64,000 bases of DNA. Origin: Curtobacterium salicis (GTDB lineage: Bacteria; Actinomycetota; Actinomycetes; Actinomycetales; Microbacteriaceae). The position numbers and the translations under genes were made by a program. The stretch spans positions 372,001 to 436,000 of the forward strand of contig NZ_JAAOYO010000002.1 of NCBI RefSeq assembly GCF_011759505.1. Reading direction: 5' to 3'. Below the pieces are notes generated by a model, which saw nothing but the letters and a program-made list of their open reading frames with translations, did not search any database and had not been told where the DNA came from. Shown here piece by piece: positions 44,820 through 52,789 of the stretch; position 1 is the first letter of the stretch; the number at the start of each line of letters is the position of its first letter.

Positions 44820-45706
44820 GCGTGCGCGTCCTCTTCGGATGGGATGCCTGCGAACAGGTCGGACTCGGGGAGCTCGGTGGGGACCCGGGACTCGACGAGC
44901 TGGTAGTCCTCGGTCGGCCAGACCTCGGCGAGCAGGTCGTTCGGCCAGTAGAAGAAGGGGCTGTCCGGCGGCACCTGGCTGGCGTGCGCGCGGAGGGCGG
45001 CGTCACGGGCGTCGAAGTACTCGTGGACGTCCACGTGCGACGTGGCGAGGTCCGGGCGGTCCGCGAACCGGGCCACCCACTCACCGAGCTGCTCGAGCAG
45101 GGGGTTCTCCGGCTCGCGCTCACGCAGGGCGTCGTGGAAGGCGGAGAACCGGCGCGGGTTCATCGTCCGCTCGTAGTAGAGCTTCGCGACGGACCACACC
45201 GGGCCGGCGTCCGGGTACGCGTCCGGGTCGGCCGCGTCGCGCCAGGCGGCGACCGAGACCTCGTGCGTCCGGATGTGGTCGGGGTGCGGGTAGCCGCCGT
45301 TCTCGTCGTAGGTGACCAGGACGTGCGGTCGGAAGCGCCGGATCACCCGCACGAGTGCCTCGGTGCTGTACTCGAGCGGGACGGTCGAGAAGGTGCCGGA
45401 ACGGACGGTCTCGCCCTTCTCGGCGTCCGGCAGTCCCGAGTCGTGGTAGCCGAGCCACAGGTGGTCGATGCCGAGGGCGGCCTGTGCGGCGGCCATCTCG
45501 GTGCGGCGGAAGCCCGCCATGTCGCGGTGCGCCCGGGCCTTGGCGGTGTCGGAGAGCTGCTCGTTGAGGATGTCCCCGGCCTCGCCCCCGGTGCACGAGA
45601 CGACCAGGACCTGGGCGCCGTCGGCCACGTACTTCGCCGCCGTGGCCGCTCCCTTGCTCGACTCGTCGTCGGGGTGGGCGTGCACGGCCAGCAGACGATG
45701 GGGCAA
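44816..45706 (-). CDS. mca: Mycothiol S-conjugate amidase
   Basis: A zinc-dependent LmbE-fold amidase of 296 residues that cleaves mycothiol adducts of electrophiles to release mercapturic acids. Zinc motifs are HAHPDDES near residues 8-15 and GGYPHPDHIRTH. Its presence implies mycothiol as the main thiol, a trait of actinobacteria. The start is the TTG at 45706: GGAGGA lies five bases upstream and translation from it begins just before the conserved LLAVHAHPDDE. No ATG or GTG in the right place exists. Confidence 0.9.
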   Translation of the reverse strand: MPHRLLAVHAHPDDESSKGAATAAKYVADGAQVLVVSCTGGEAGDILNEQLSDTAKARAHRDMAGFRRTEMAAAQAALGIDHLWLGYHDSGLPDAEKGETVRSGTFSTVPLEYSTEALVRVIRRFRPHVLVTYDENGGYPHPDHIRTHEVSVAAWRDAADPDAYPDAGPVWSVAKLYYERTMNPRRFSAFHDALREREPENPLLEQLGEWVARFADRPDLATSHVDVHEYFDARDAALRAHASQVPPDSPFFYWPNDLLAEVWPTEDYQLVESRVPTELPESDLFAGIPSEEDAHA

Positions 45707-45802
45707 GACGTTCCTCCACGGCTCACGGACTTGCGGTCGCGGGTGGCGCACGGCGAGCGTGAACTACCCTGGGATCAGGATAATCACCCCGGGAGCCCCG
45801 AA

Positions 45803-46261
45803 CTGTCCGATCAGCACCACGCCCCAGCAGGCGGAACCGCACGCGGCACGTCCACCGTCCTCGACGGCCGGACGTCACTCGACGACCGGTACGGGCGCAG
45901 TGCGGACACCCGGCGCCGCGGCAAGCTGCTGGCCGTCGTGATCGCGGTCGCCATCGCGATCGTGTTCGCGGTCTGGGTGATCTGGGCGGGCCCCGGTCAG
46001 ACCACGCACGGACTCGACACGGACGACGTCGGGTACGAGGTCCTGTCCGACCACAGCGTCGTCGTGCACACCCAGGTCGCCGTCGACCCGGGCACCACCG
46101 TGCAGTGCGCGGTGCAGGCGCTGGACAAGTCGTACACGATCGTCGGCTGGCGGGTCGTGACGCTGCCGGCCCAGGAGCAGCGCGACCGGTCGATCTCCAC
46201 GCAGGTGAACACGACGACCCGGGCCGTCACCGGGTTGATCCACTCCTGCTGGGTTCCCTAG
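45803..46261 (+). CDS. DUF4307 family membrane-anchored protein
   Basis: A 152-residue protein with a short N-terminus, one transmembrane helix (LLAVVIAVAIAIVFAVWVI) and an extracytoplasmic beta domain ending in CWVP. No function is known. There is no ATG, GTG or TTG in a suitable place; the best start is CTG at 45803, with GGGAG seven bases upstream, giving an N-terminus LSDQHH. It is divergent from mca. Confidence 0.75.
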   Translation: MSDQHHAPAGGTARGTSTVLDGRTSLDDRYGRSADTRRRGKLLAVVIAVAIAIVFAVWVIWAGPGQTTHGLDTDDVGYEVLSDHSVVVHTQVAVDPGTTVQCAVQALDKSYTIVGWRVVTLPAQEQRDRSISTQVNTTTRAVTGLIHSCWVP

Positions 46262-46280
46262 ACTGCTCGGAATCACGATT

Positions 46281-46313
46281 CGAGACCGGCCGCCGGCCGG
46301 TCTCGATTCTTTT
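46281..46313 (+). terminator. Rho-independent terminator after the DUF4307 gene
   Basis: 11-bp perfect stem (CGAGACCGGCC with its complement) and a three-base loop, followed by ATTCTTTT. The only classical stem plus T-run in the window. Confidence 0.88.
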
Positions 46314-46363
46314 GCGCCACACGCTGTGACCGGTCCCGACCGCCACGGCCGAAGGGAAACGAC

Positions 46364-46852
46364 ATGAGCAACGACACGCAGGGCACCTGGCTGACCCAGG
46401 AGGCGTTCGACCGTCTCACCGCCGAGCTCGAGCAGCTCACCGGCCCGGCCCGCATCGAGATCGCGAGCCGCATCGAGGCCGCCCGTGAAGAGGGCGACCT
46501 CAAGGAGAACGGCGGGTACCACGCGGCCAAGGACGAGCAGGGCAAGATCGAGGCCCGCATCCGCGCCCTCACCGAGCTCCTGAAGCACGCCACCGTGACG
46601 GAAGCGCAGTTCGACGGCACCGTCGAGCCCGGCACGGTCGTCACCGCCACCATCGCCGGGGACCCGTCGACGTTCCTCGTCGGCAACCGCGAGATCGTCG
46701 CCGAGGGCTCGGACCTCACCGTGTACAGCCCGGTCAGCCCCGTGGGCGCCGCGATCGTCGGGCTCCGTGCCGGGGACTCGACGACCTACACGGCGCCGAA
46801 CGGCAAGGAGATCGCCGTCCAGGTGACGAACGTCGAGCGCTACGAGCCGTAG
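46364..46852 (+). CDS. greA: Transcription elongation factor GreA
   Basis: A 162-residue factor that rescues backtracked RNA polymerase by stimulating transcript cleavage. The N-terminal coiled coil begins with TWLTQEAFDRL and includes AREEGDLKENGGYHAAKDEQ, whose acidic tip holds the active Asp-Glu pair. The C-terminal FKBP-like domain follows. GAAGGG is eight bases before the ATG. Confidence 0.95.
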   Translation: MSNDTQGTWLTQEAFDRLTAELEQLTGPARIEIASRIEAAREEGDLKENGGYHAAKDEQGKIEARIRALTELLKHATVTEAQFDGTVEPGTVVTATIAGDPSTFLVGNREIVAEGSDLTVYSPVSPVGAAIVGLRAGDSTTYTAPNGKEIAVQVTNVERYEP

Positions 46853-46870
46853 GACGGCCGAGCCACCGGC

Positions 46871-47371
46871 TCATCGTGCGGGCAGGGCGTTCCAGACGTG
46901 ACCCCAGGCGGCCTCGAACGCGACCGCGTCCACCCTGCCCGCACGCATCGCGTCCTCGAACGCCGACAGTGCGTCGAGGGACACCGCGAACAGGTGGACC
47001 TGTCCGTGGACCTCGGGTCGTCCGCTGCCGTGGAACGTCGTCACGGTGAGTGACCGGACCAGCGGTCGCAGCCGCCGTGTCGCCGACCGCAGCACGAGGA
47101 ACCCCAGCGCGTAGAGGGCGAACCCGACGGCGGCGCCGAGCACGGGAGCGGCGGTCCAGGCGACCGTCACCGCTCCCGCCACCACGAGGCCCGCCAGCGG
47201 CCACGCGTGGGCGACCCGCAGCAGCGACCGCTCGTGTCGGTCGGTGCCGGGCGGGTAGACGACGAGCGTCCGGGTCTCCCACATCGTGCGGCCGACCGGA
47301 CGGACGTCGAGTCGCCCCCAGCGGTGCGGCCCGTCGACGATCCGGGTCCGCACACCGTCGACGGCGGTCAT
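46871..47371 (-). CDS. Hypothetical two-helix membrane protein
   Basis: Unrecognised 166-residue protein. Two adjacent hydrophobic stretches (about 67-104: LAGLVVAGAVTVAW and VGFALYALGFLVLRS) suggest a helical hairpin, followed by a basic region and a soluble C-terminal domain (VHLFAVSLDALSAFEDAMRAG). Its ATG overlaps the stop of the upstream gene (ATGA), so the two form an operon. Confidence 0.75.
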   Translation of the reverse strand: MTAVDGVRTRIVDGPHRWGRLDVRPVGRTMWETRTLVVYPPGTDRHERSLLRVAHAWPLAGLVVAGAVTVAWTAAPVLGAAVGFALYALGFLVLRSATRRLRPLVRSLTVTTFHGSGRPEVHGQVHLFAVSLDALSAFEDAMRAGRVDAVAFEAAWGHVWNALPAR

Positions 47372-47931
47372 CGCGACACCCCGGCTGCGGCTGCAGCGGG
47401 GAGTTCGGCCGACGCCACGGTCGGCGGGACGGCCGACGGCACCGCCGCTGCGACCTCCCGGCGCGTCAGTGCCCGTCGGCACGGCAGACACACCAGGTCC
47501 CCGACCGCGACGTCGGCCGGCACGACGAGCACCGCGGTCCCGCCGTCCGCCCGGGCACCACCGACGACCGCCGTCGCCCGGGGCGCCGTGGTCCGCCGTC
47601 CGATCAGGCGTGCCTCGTCGAGCACCGCGCACGCCGGCAGCACCGCGTCGAGTTCGAGCACGAGGCCGTCGTGCGTCCGCCACACCCCGGTGACCGCCGC
47701 GACCGCGACGCTCATCCCCCGCGGAGTCCAGTCCCGGGAGCGGTAGCGGGGCGGGGCCTCCTCCGCCGTGTGCACGCACGGGGTGCCGGCGACGTCGGCG
47801 AGCCGGGACATCGACACGGCGCTGACGCGCACGTCGTCGGTCGTGGTCTCGGTGTGTACCGGCCAGGCCGACGGGTCGAGCGGGTCGGGGATCGAGGCGC
47901 GGAGCGACGGGAGGATCGCGGTCAGGGTCAT
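47368..47931 (-). CDS. Hypothetical protein with a CxxC motif
   Basis: Unrecognised 187-residue protein without signal peptide. It has a paired cysteine motif LVCLPCRRAL near residue 146, as in a half zinc ribbon, and an alanine/proline-rich end. It is upstream of and coupled to the two-helix membrane protein. Function unknown. Confidence 0.7.
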   Translation of the reverse strand: MTLTAILPSLRASIPDPLDPSAWPVHTETTTDDVRVSAVSMSRLADVAGTPCVHTAEEAPPRYRSRDWTPRGMSVAVAAVTGVWRTHDGLVLELDAVLPACAVLDEARLIGRRTTAPRATAVVGGARADGGTAVLVVPADVAVGDLVCLPCRRALTRREVAAAVPSAVPPTVASAELPAAAAAGVSR

Positions 47932-48041
47932 GCGGACGAGCCTCGACCCGTCAGCGGTCGTCCGGGGCGCTCCTCACGGGGCGCTGACGCCCGCCGACCG
48001 GATCCGTGCGCCGCGCTGACGCGGCCGGAGGTCCGTCGTCG

Positions 48042-49286
48042 TCAGTTGGTGAGCTGCTCCGGGCGGAAGCCCGCCTCCTGCAGACGCGCCATCACCTCGT
48101 CGGCGTGGCCGGGGCCACGGGCCTCGATCGACAGGTCGAGCGCGACCTCGTTGATGACGAGCCCCTGCCCGTGCCGCGTGTGCAGGACCTCGACGACGTT
48201 GGCGCCGGCGTCCGAGATGATCTGGGACACCCGGGCCAGCTGGCCGGGACGGTCCGGCAGCATGATCCGGATGCCGATGTACCGCGAGGCGGCGACGAGC
48301 CCGCGGGTGATGATCCGCTCCATCATGAGCGGGTCGATGTTGCCGCCGCTGAGCAGCACCACGGTCCGTCCGGTGTCGTGCACGGCACCGGACATGATCG
48401 CGGCGACCCCGACCGCCCCGGCCGCCTCGACCACGAGCTTGGCGCGCTCGAGGAGCACGAGCAGAGCCCGGGCGGTGTCGTCGTCCGACACGGTGACGAT
48501 CTCGTCGACGAGGTCCCGGATGATCGGGAAGTTCATGTCGCCGGGACGAGCGACCGCGATGCCGTCGGAGATCGTCGGCGAGGTCGTGATCGTCAGCGGC
48601 TCCCCCGCGACGATGGACGACGGGTAGGCGGCGGCGTTCTCGGCCTGCACCCCGATGACCCGGATCTCCCGGCCCAGGCGCTCGGCGAGGCCCTTGACGG
48701 CGATCGCGATGCCGGAGATGACCCCGCCACCGCCGATCGGGACCACGACGGTGTCGACGTCGGGGACCTGGTCGAGGATCTCGAACCCGAGCGTGCCCTG
48801 CCCGGCGATGACGGCCGGGTGGTCGAACGGCGGGATGAAGACCGCTCCGGTGCGGGCCGCGAACTCCTTCGCGGCGGACAGCGCTTCCTCGACGGAGTGA
48901 CCGCGGAGCACGACGTCGGCACCGTAGCGTCGGGTCGCCTGCAGCTTCGGCAGGGCGACCCCCACCGGGGTGAAGATGGTGGCGGGGATGCCGAGCTCGC
49001 GCGCGGCGAAGGCGACCCCCTGCGCGTGGTTGCCGGCGCTGGCGGCGACGACCCCGGCCTCCCGTTCGGCAGCCGACAGGGTCGACAGCCGGTTGTAGGC
49101 GCCACGGACCTTGTACGCGCCGGTGCGCTGCAGGTTCTCGCACTTCAGGTGCACCGGGGAACCGAGCAGGCCCTCCAGGAACTTCGACGTCTCCATCGGG
49201 GTGACCCGCGCGACGCCGGCGATCGTCTCGCGCGCGGCCTCGATGTCGGCGAGCGTCGGGATCGAAGGTGCAGTCGTGTCGGTCAC
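48042..49286 (-). CDS. ilvA: Threonine ammonia-lyase
   Basis: A PLP enzyme of 414 residues that deaminates threonine to 2-oxobutyrate, the first step of isoleucine synthesis. The PLP lysine is in RTGAYKVRGAYN, the glycine loop is VPIGGGGVISG and SAGNHAQGV is conserved. A C-terminal ACT-like domain (RIMLPDRPGQLARVSQI) suggests amino-acid feedback. The GTG at 49286 is chosen because the conserved N-terminus begins soon after; the longer frame would cover the 5' leader. It may share a message with the upstream AI-2E transporter (46-base gap). Confidence 0.92.
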   Translation of the reverse strand: MTDTTAPSIPTLADIEAARETIAGVARVTPMETSKFLEGLLGSPVHLKCENLQRTGAYKVRGAYNRLSTLSAAEREAGVVAASAGNHAQGVAFAARELGIPATIFTPVGVALPKLQATRRYGADVVLRGHSVEEALSAAKEFAARTGAVFIPPFDHPAVIAGQGTLGFEILDQVPDVDTVVVPIGGGGVISGIAIAVKGLAERLGREIRVIGVQAENAAAYPSSIVAGEPLTITTSPTISDGIAVARPGDMNFPIIRDLVDEIVTVSDDDTARALLVLLERAKLVVEAAGAVGVAAIMSGAVHDTGRTVVLLSGGNIDPLMMERIITRGLVAASRYIGIRIMLPDRPGQLARVSQIISDAGANVVEVLHTRHGQGLVINEVALDLSIEARGPGHADEVMARLQEAGFRPEQLTN

Positions 49287-49332
49287 GATCCCATCATCGT
49301 CGGTTCCGGGGTCTGCGGCTGCCACGTGACGC

Positions 49333-50586
49333 TCAGTTGGTGCTGGCGGTGCCCGGTTCGGCGGCCGGCTCGGCGTCACTGCCCGGCGCCGGGACGTCGT
49401 CGCCGACCTGGTGTCGCCGTCGCCGGAGCTGGATGCGTCCGTGCTGACCGCGCTTCGGGGTGGCTTCGAGGACGTGGTCGGAGTCGAGCCCGCGCCACCG
49501 GCCGCTCGCGATCGTGGTGACCATCGCGTTCAGGGTGGCGATGAGCGGGACGGCGAAGAACGCACCGGCGATGCCCGCGAGCCCGGAGGCCGCGGTCACG
49601 CCGAGCACGACGGCCAGCGGGTGCACCTTGACGGCGTTGCCCATCACGAGCGGCTGCAGGATGTGGCCCTCGATCTGCTGGACGAGCAGCACGATGCCGA
49701 GCACCAGGACGGCGGCGAGCGGGCCGTTGAAGATGAGGGCGACGAAGACGGCGAGGAAGCCGGTGACGATCGCACCGACGACCGGGATGAACGCGCCGAG
49801 GAAGACGATCGCGGCGATCGGGATGACGAGCGGCATGCCGCCGAAGAACAGGCCGACGATGAACGCACCCAGGCCGATGCCGACCGCGTCGACGAACGCG
49901 ACGAAGATCTGCACGCGGATGAAGCTGGTCAGCGTGATCCACCCGGCGACGCCCGCACCGTCGACGGTCGCGCGTGCCTTCCGGGGGAACAGCCGGACGG
50001 TCCAGCGCCAGACGTTCTTGCCGTCGATGAGCAGGAAGATCGTGGTGAAGAGGATGATGAAGAGCGCTTCGAACACGTGCGTGGCGCTCGAGCCGGCGCT
50101 GGCGACCCCGGACAGGATCGTGCCCGAGTGGTCCTGCACCCATTTCGTGGCCTCATCGAGCCAGGTGTTGACGTCTTTCTGTGAGATCCCGAATCCGGAG
50201 TTGAGCACGAACGACCGCACGTTGCCGTACTGGGACACCGTGCGGTCCCGGAGGGACGGGTACGACGCGACGATCTGGTCGATCACGAGCCAGACCAGAG
50301 CGGCCACCGCGGCGAGCCCGCCGAGCAGGCTGAGGATGACCGCGAGCCACTTCGGGACGTGCCAGCGCTGCAGCCGGTTCGAGAGCGGGACGAGCAGCGC
50401 CGAGATCACGATGCCGATGAGGAAGGGGATGAGGATCTCGCTGAAGATCGTCATCAGCCAGATGAAGAGGGCGATGACCCCCGCGATGACGAGCACGCGC
50501 CACGAGAACGCTCCCGCGATGCGCATGCCGATCGGTACCGAGTCCTCGACCACGGGGTCGGGATGAGTCTTCTTTCCCCATGCCAT
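49333..50586 (-). CDS. AI-2E family transporter
   Basis: A 417-residue membrane protein of the AI-2E (UPF0118/PerM) family with about eight helices, for example LVIAGVIALFIWLM and FLIGIVISALLVPLSN near the start. The central GFLAVFVALIFNGPLAA and IEGHILQPLVMGNAVKVHPL segments are the family signature. Members export small molecules such as AI-2 or act as Na+/H+ antiporters; substrate unknown here. The C-terminus is charged and low complexity. Confidence 0.88.
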   Translation of the reverse strand: MAWGKKTHPDPVVEDSVPIGMRIAGAFSWRVLVIAGVIALFIWLMTIFSEILIPFLIGIVISALLVPLSNRLQRWHVPKWLAVILSLLGGLAAVAALVWLVIDQIVASYPSLRDRTVSQYGNVRSFVLNSGFGISQKDVNTWLDEATKWVQDHSGTILSGVASAGSSATHVFEALFIILFTTIFLLIDGKNVWRWTVRLFPRKARATVDGAGVAGWITLTSFIRVQIFVAFVDAVGIGLGAFIVGLFFGGMPLVIPIAAIVFLGAFIPVVGAIVTGFLAVFVALIFNGPLAAVLVLGIVLLVQQIEGHILQPLVMGNAVKVHPLAVVLGVTAASGLAGIAGAFFAVPLIATLNAMVTTIASGRWRGLDSDHVLEATPKRGQHGRIQLRRRRHQVGDDVPAPGSDAEPAAEPGTASTN

Positions 50587-50702
50587 TCCGCCACTGTATC
50601 CACGCCGAACCGGGCAGGTGCCGGGTCAGGCATGTGCTGACGCGTCGATCGCGCCACGGCGGCCTGGTCCGGGCGTCGGCGGGGCTCGGTAGCGTTCCCG
50701 TC

Positions 50703-51917
50703 ATGGTCAGGACCACGCTCTCCGCCGCCGAGGCCCGCCGCGTCGCCCTGGCCGCGCAGGGGTTCGGTCGGACACCACAGGACGCCCCCGTCCCGACCCG
50801 CTCGGTGTCGGCCGCGCTCGCCCGCCTCGGGGTGCTGCAGATCGACTCCGTGAACGTGTTCGAGCGCAGCCACTACCTGCCCCTGTTCGCCCGACTGGGT
50901 GCGTACGACAAGGCCGCCCTCGACCGCCAGACGCTGACGCAGCGGAGCCCGTGGATCGAGTACTGGGCGCACGAGGCGGCGTTCGTCCCACGCGAGGACC
51001 TGCGGCTGTTCCGGTGGCGGATGGATGCGTACCGGCAGCGCGACACCACGAACCCGTTGCGCGTCGCCGGCGTCGAACGGACTGCCCGGGTCCGGGACGA
51101 ACTCCTGGCCCTGCTCGCCACCGAGGGCCCGATGCCGGCGAGTGCCGTCGAACACGAGTCCAACGTGCGACGCGGTCCGTGGTGGGGGTGGAGCGACGTC
51201 AAGCACGGCCTCGAGCAGCTGTTCCGCTGGGGCGACGTGGTCAGCGCGGGACGGACCGGGTTCGAGCGCGTCTACGCGCTGCCCGACCAGGTGCTGCCGG
51301 CGGGGTACTTCGCCACCGCACCGGGCCGTGCCGATGCCGTGCGGGAGCTGGTCCGTCGCTCGGCCCGGGCCGTCGGCGTCGGTACCCGAGCCGACCTGGC
51401 CGACCACCACCGACTGCGCGCCGACGACACCGCTGCCGCGATCGCGGACCTGCAGGACGCCGGCGAACTGGTGCCGGTCACGGTGGAGGGCTGGCGCGAC
51501 CGGGCGTGGATGCACGTCGACGCCCGTGTCCCCCGACGGGTCGAGGCCGACGCCGTGCTCAGCCCCTTCGACCCCGTGGTCTGGTTCCGGCCACGGGCCG
51601 AGCGGCTGTTCGGCTTCCACTACCGGATCGAGATCTACACGCCCGCCCCGAAGCGGGTGTTCGGGTACTACGTGCTGCCGGTGCTGCAGGACGACGCACT
51701 CGTCGGGCGGATCGACCTGAAGAGCGACCGACAGCGCGGGGTGCTGCACGTGCGGACGGCCTGGCACGAACCGGGCGCGGTGATCGACGTCGATCGGCTC
51801 GCCGCGCTGCTCCGCCGGACCGCCGCATGGCAGGGGCTCGACGGGGTGGAGGTCACCGACCGTGGGACGGCGGCGCGCACACTCGCTGCGGCACTCGGGG
51901 TCGCCCCCCGGACCTGA
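50703..51917 (+). CDS. YcaQ/AlkZ-like DNA glycosylase (winged-helix family)
   Basis: A 404-residue protein of the HTH_42 family, which includes the interstrand-crosslink glycosylases AlkZ and YcaQ. The catalytic Q-x-D motif is QID at 46-48, followed by NVFERSHYLPLFARLG. Residues about 85-105 and the SPFDPVVWFRPR segment fit the three winged-helix modules. TAGCGT ends seven bases before the ATG with no ribosome site, suggesting a leaderless message. It probably removes alkylated or crosslinked bases. Confidence 0.87.
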   Translation: MVRTTLSAAEARRVALAAQGFGRTPQDAPVPTRSVSAALARLGVLQIDSVNVFERSHYLPLFARLGAYDKAALDRQTLTQRSPWIEYWAHEAAFVPREDLRLFRWRMDAYRQRDTTNPLRVAGVERTARVRDELLALLATEGPMPASAVEHESNVRRGPWWGWSDVKHGLEQLFRWGDVVSAGRTGFERVYALPDQVLPAGYFATAPGRADAVRELVRRSARAVGVGTRADLADHHRLRADDTAAAIADLQDAGELVPVTVEGWRDRAWMHVDARVPRRVEADAVLSPFDPVVWFRPRAERLFGFHYRIEIYTPAPKRVFGYYVLPVLQDDALVGRIDLKSDRQRGVLHVRTAWHEPGAVIDVDRLAALLRRTAAWQGLDGVEVTDRGTAARTLAAALGVAPRT

Positions 51918-51935
51918 CGGGCGGGATCCGCGTGG

Positions 51936-52517
51936 CTAGAACTGGACTCGCGGAGGCTCGGCGATCGCCGCGGGTTCGGCGGTCTCGAAGAACGGGGCCG
52001 GACCGACACCGCGACGCTTCGCGATGGTCGAGGCCGGGAACGACCGCACCTTGGTGTTGAGTTCGCGCACGCCACCGTTGTAGTGCCGACGGGCGGACTG
52101 GATCTTGTCCTCCGTCGAGACGAGCCGCGACTGCAGCTCGAGGAACGACTGACTGGACTGCAGCTGCGGGTAGCCCTCGGCCACGCGGAACACGCTCTTC
52201 AGCGCCTTCTGCATGTGCCCCTCGGCAGCGGAGGCGGCGACCGCGTCCTGCGCGGACAGGGTCTCGGCTCGGGCATCGGTGACGGCTGTCAACACGGACT
52301 TCTCGTGCGCGGCGTGACCCTGCACGGTGTCGACGATGGTCGGGATGAGCTCGGCGCGCTCGTGCAGCTGCGCGGCGATCTCGGCCCAGGCGGTGTCGAC
52401 TCGGCTCTGCAACGCGGTGAGGGACTTCTGGCTCGACCAGAACCAGATCCCGATCATCACGAGGACGACGACCACAACGCCGATCACGATGAGCGTCGTG
52501 ACGAGTCCGGTGTCCAT
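51936..52517 (-). CDS. lemA: LemA family protein
   Basis: A 193-residue membrane-anchored protein. Residues 8-28 form an N-terminal helix (LIVIGVVVVVLVMIGIWFW), and the rest is a helical bundle with SRVDTAWAEIAAQLHERAELIPTIVDTV and EDKIQSARRHYNGGVRELNTKVRSFP, the LemA core. AAGGAG lies about nine bases before the ATG. No protease or TPM-domain partner is adjacent. Function is poorly defined in bacteria. Confidence 0.92.
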   Translation of the reverse strand: MDTGLVTTLIVIGVVVVVLVMIGIWFWSSQKSLTALQSRVDTAWAEIAAQLHERAELIPTIVDTVQGHAAHEKSVLTAVTDARAETLSAQDAVAASAAEGHMQKALKSVFRVAEGYPQLQSSQSFLELQSRLVSTEDKIQSARRHYNGGVRELNTKVRSFPASTIAKRRGVGPAPFFETAEPAAIAEPPRVQF

Positions 52518-52789
52518 TCGGGCGTACTCCTTTGCGCGTCGGGCCGCAGTTGCGTGCGGACCTCCGCAGCCCGCTGATCAGACCTCAGCGGTCCGGATCG
52601 ATCTTACCGAGCACCTCCGGGCAGCCCCGCCGCACGCCGATGTTCACGGCCGATTCCCGAGTGACGCACACCGGGCTCGCGGACCGCGCCCGGCGGAGCG
52701 CGCATGCGGGGGCGGACGGGCCGCCGGAGGCGCGGAAGCACCGACTTCCTCCGCGCGGGGTGTTGACCCGACGGCCCGGATCACGTGGG

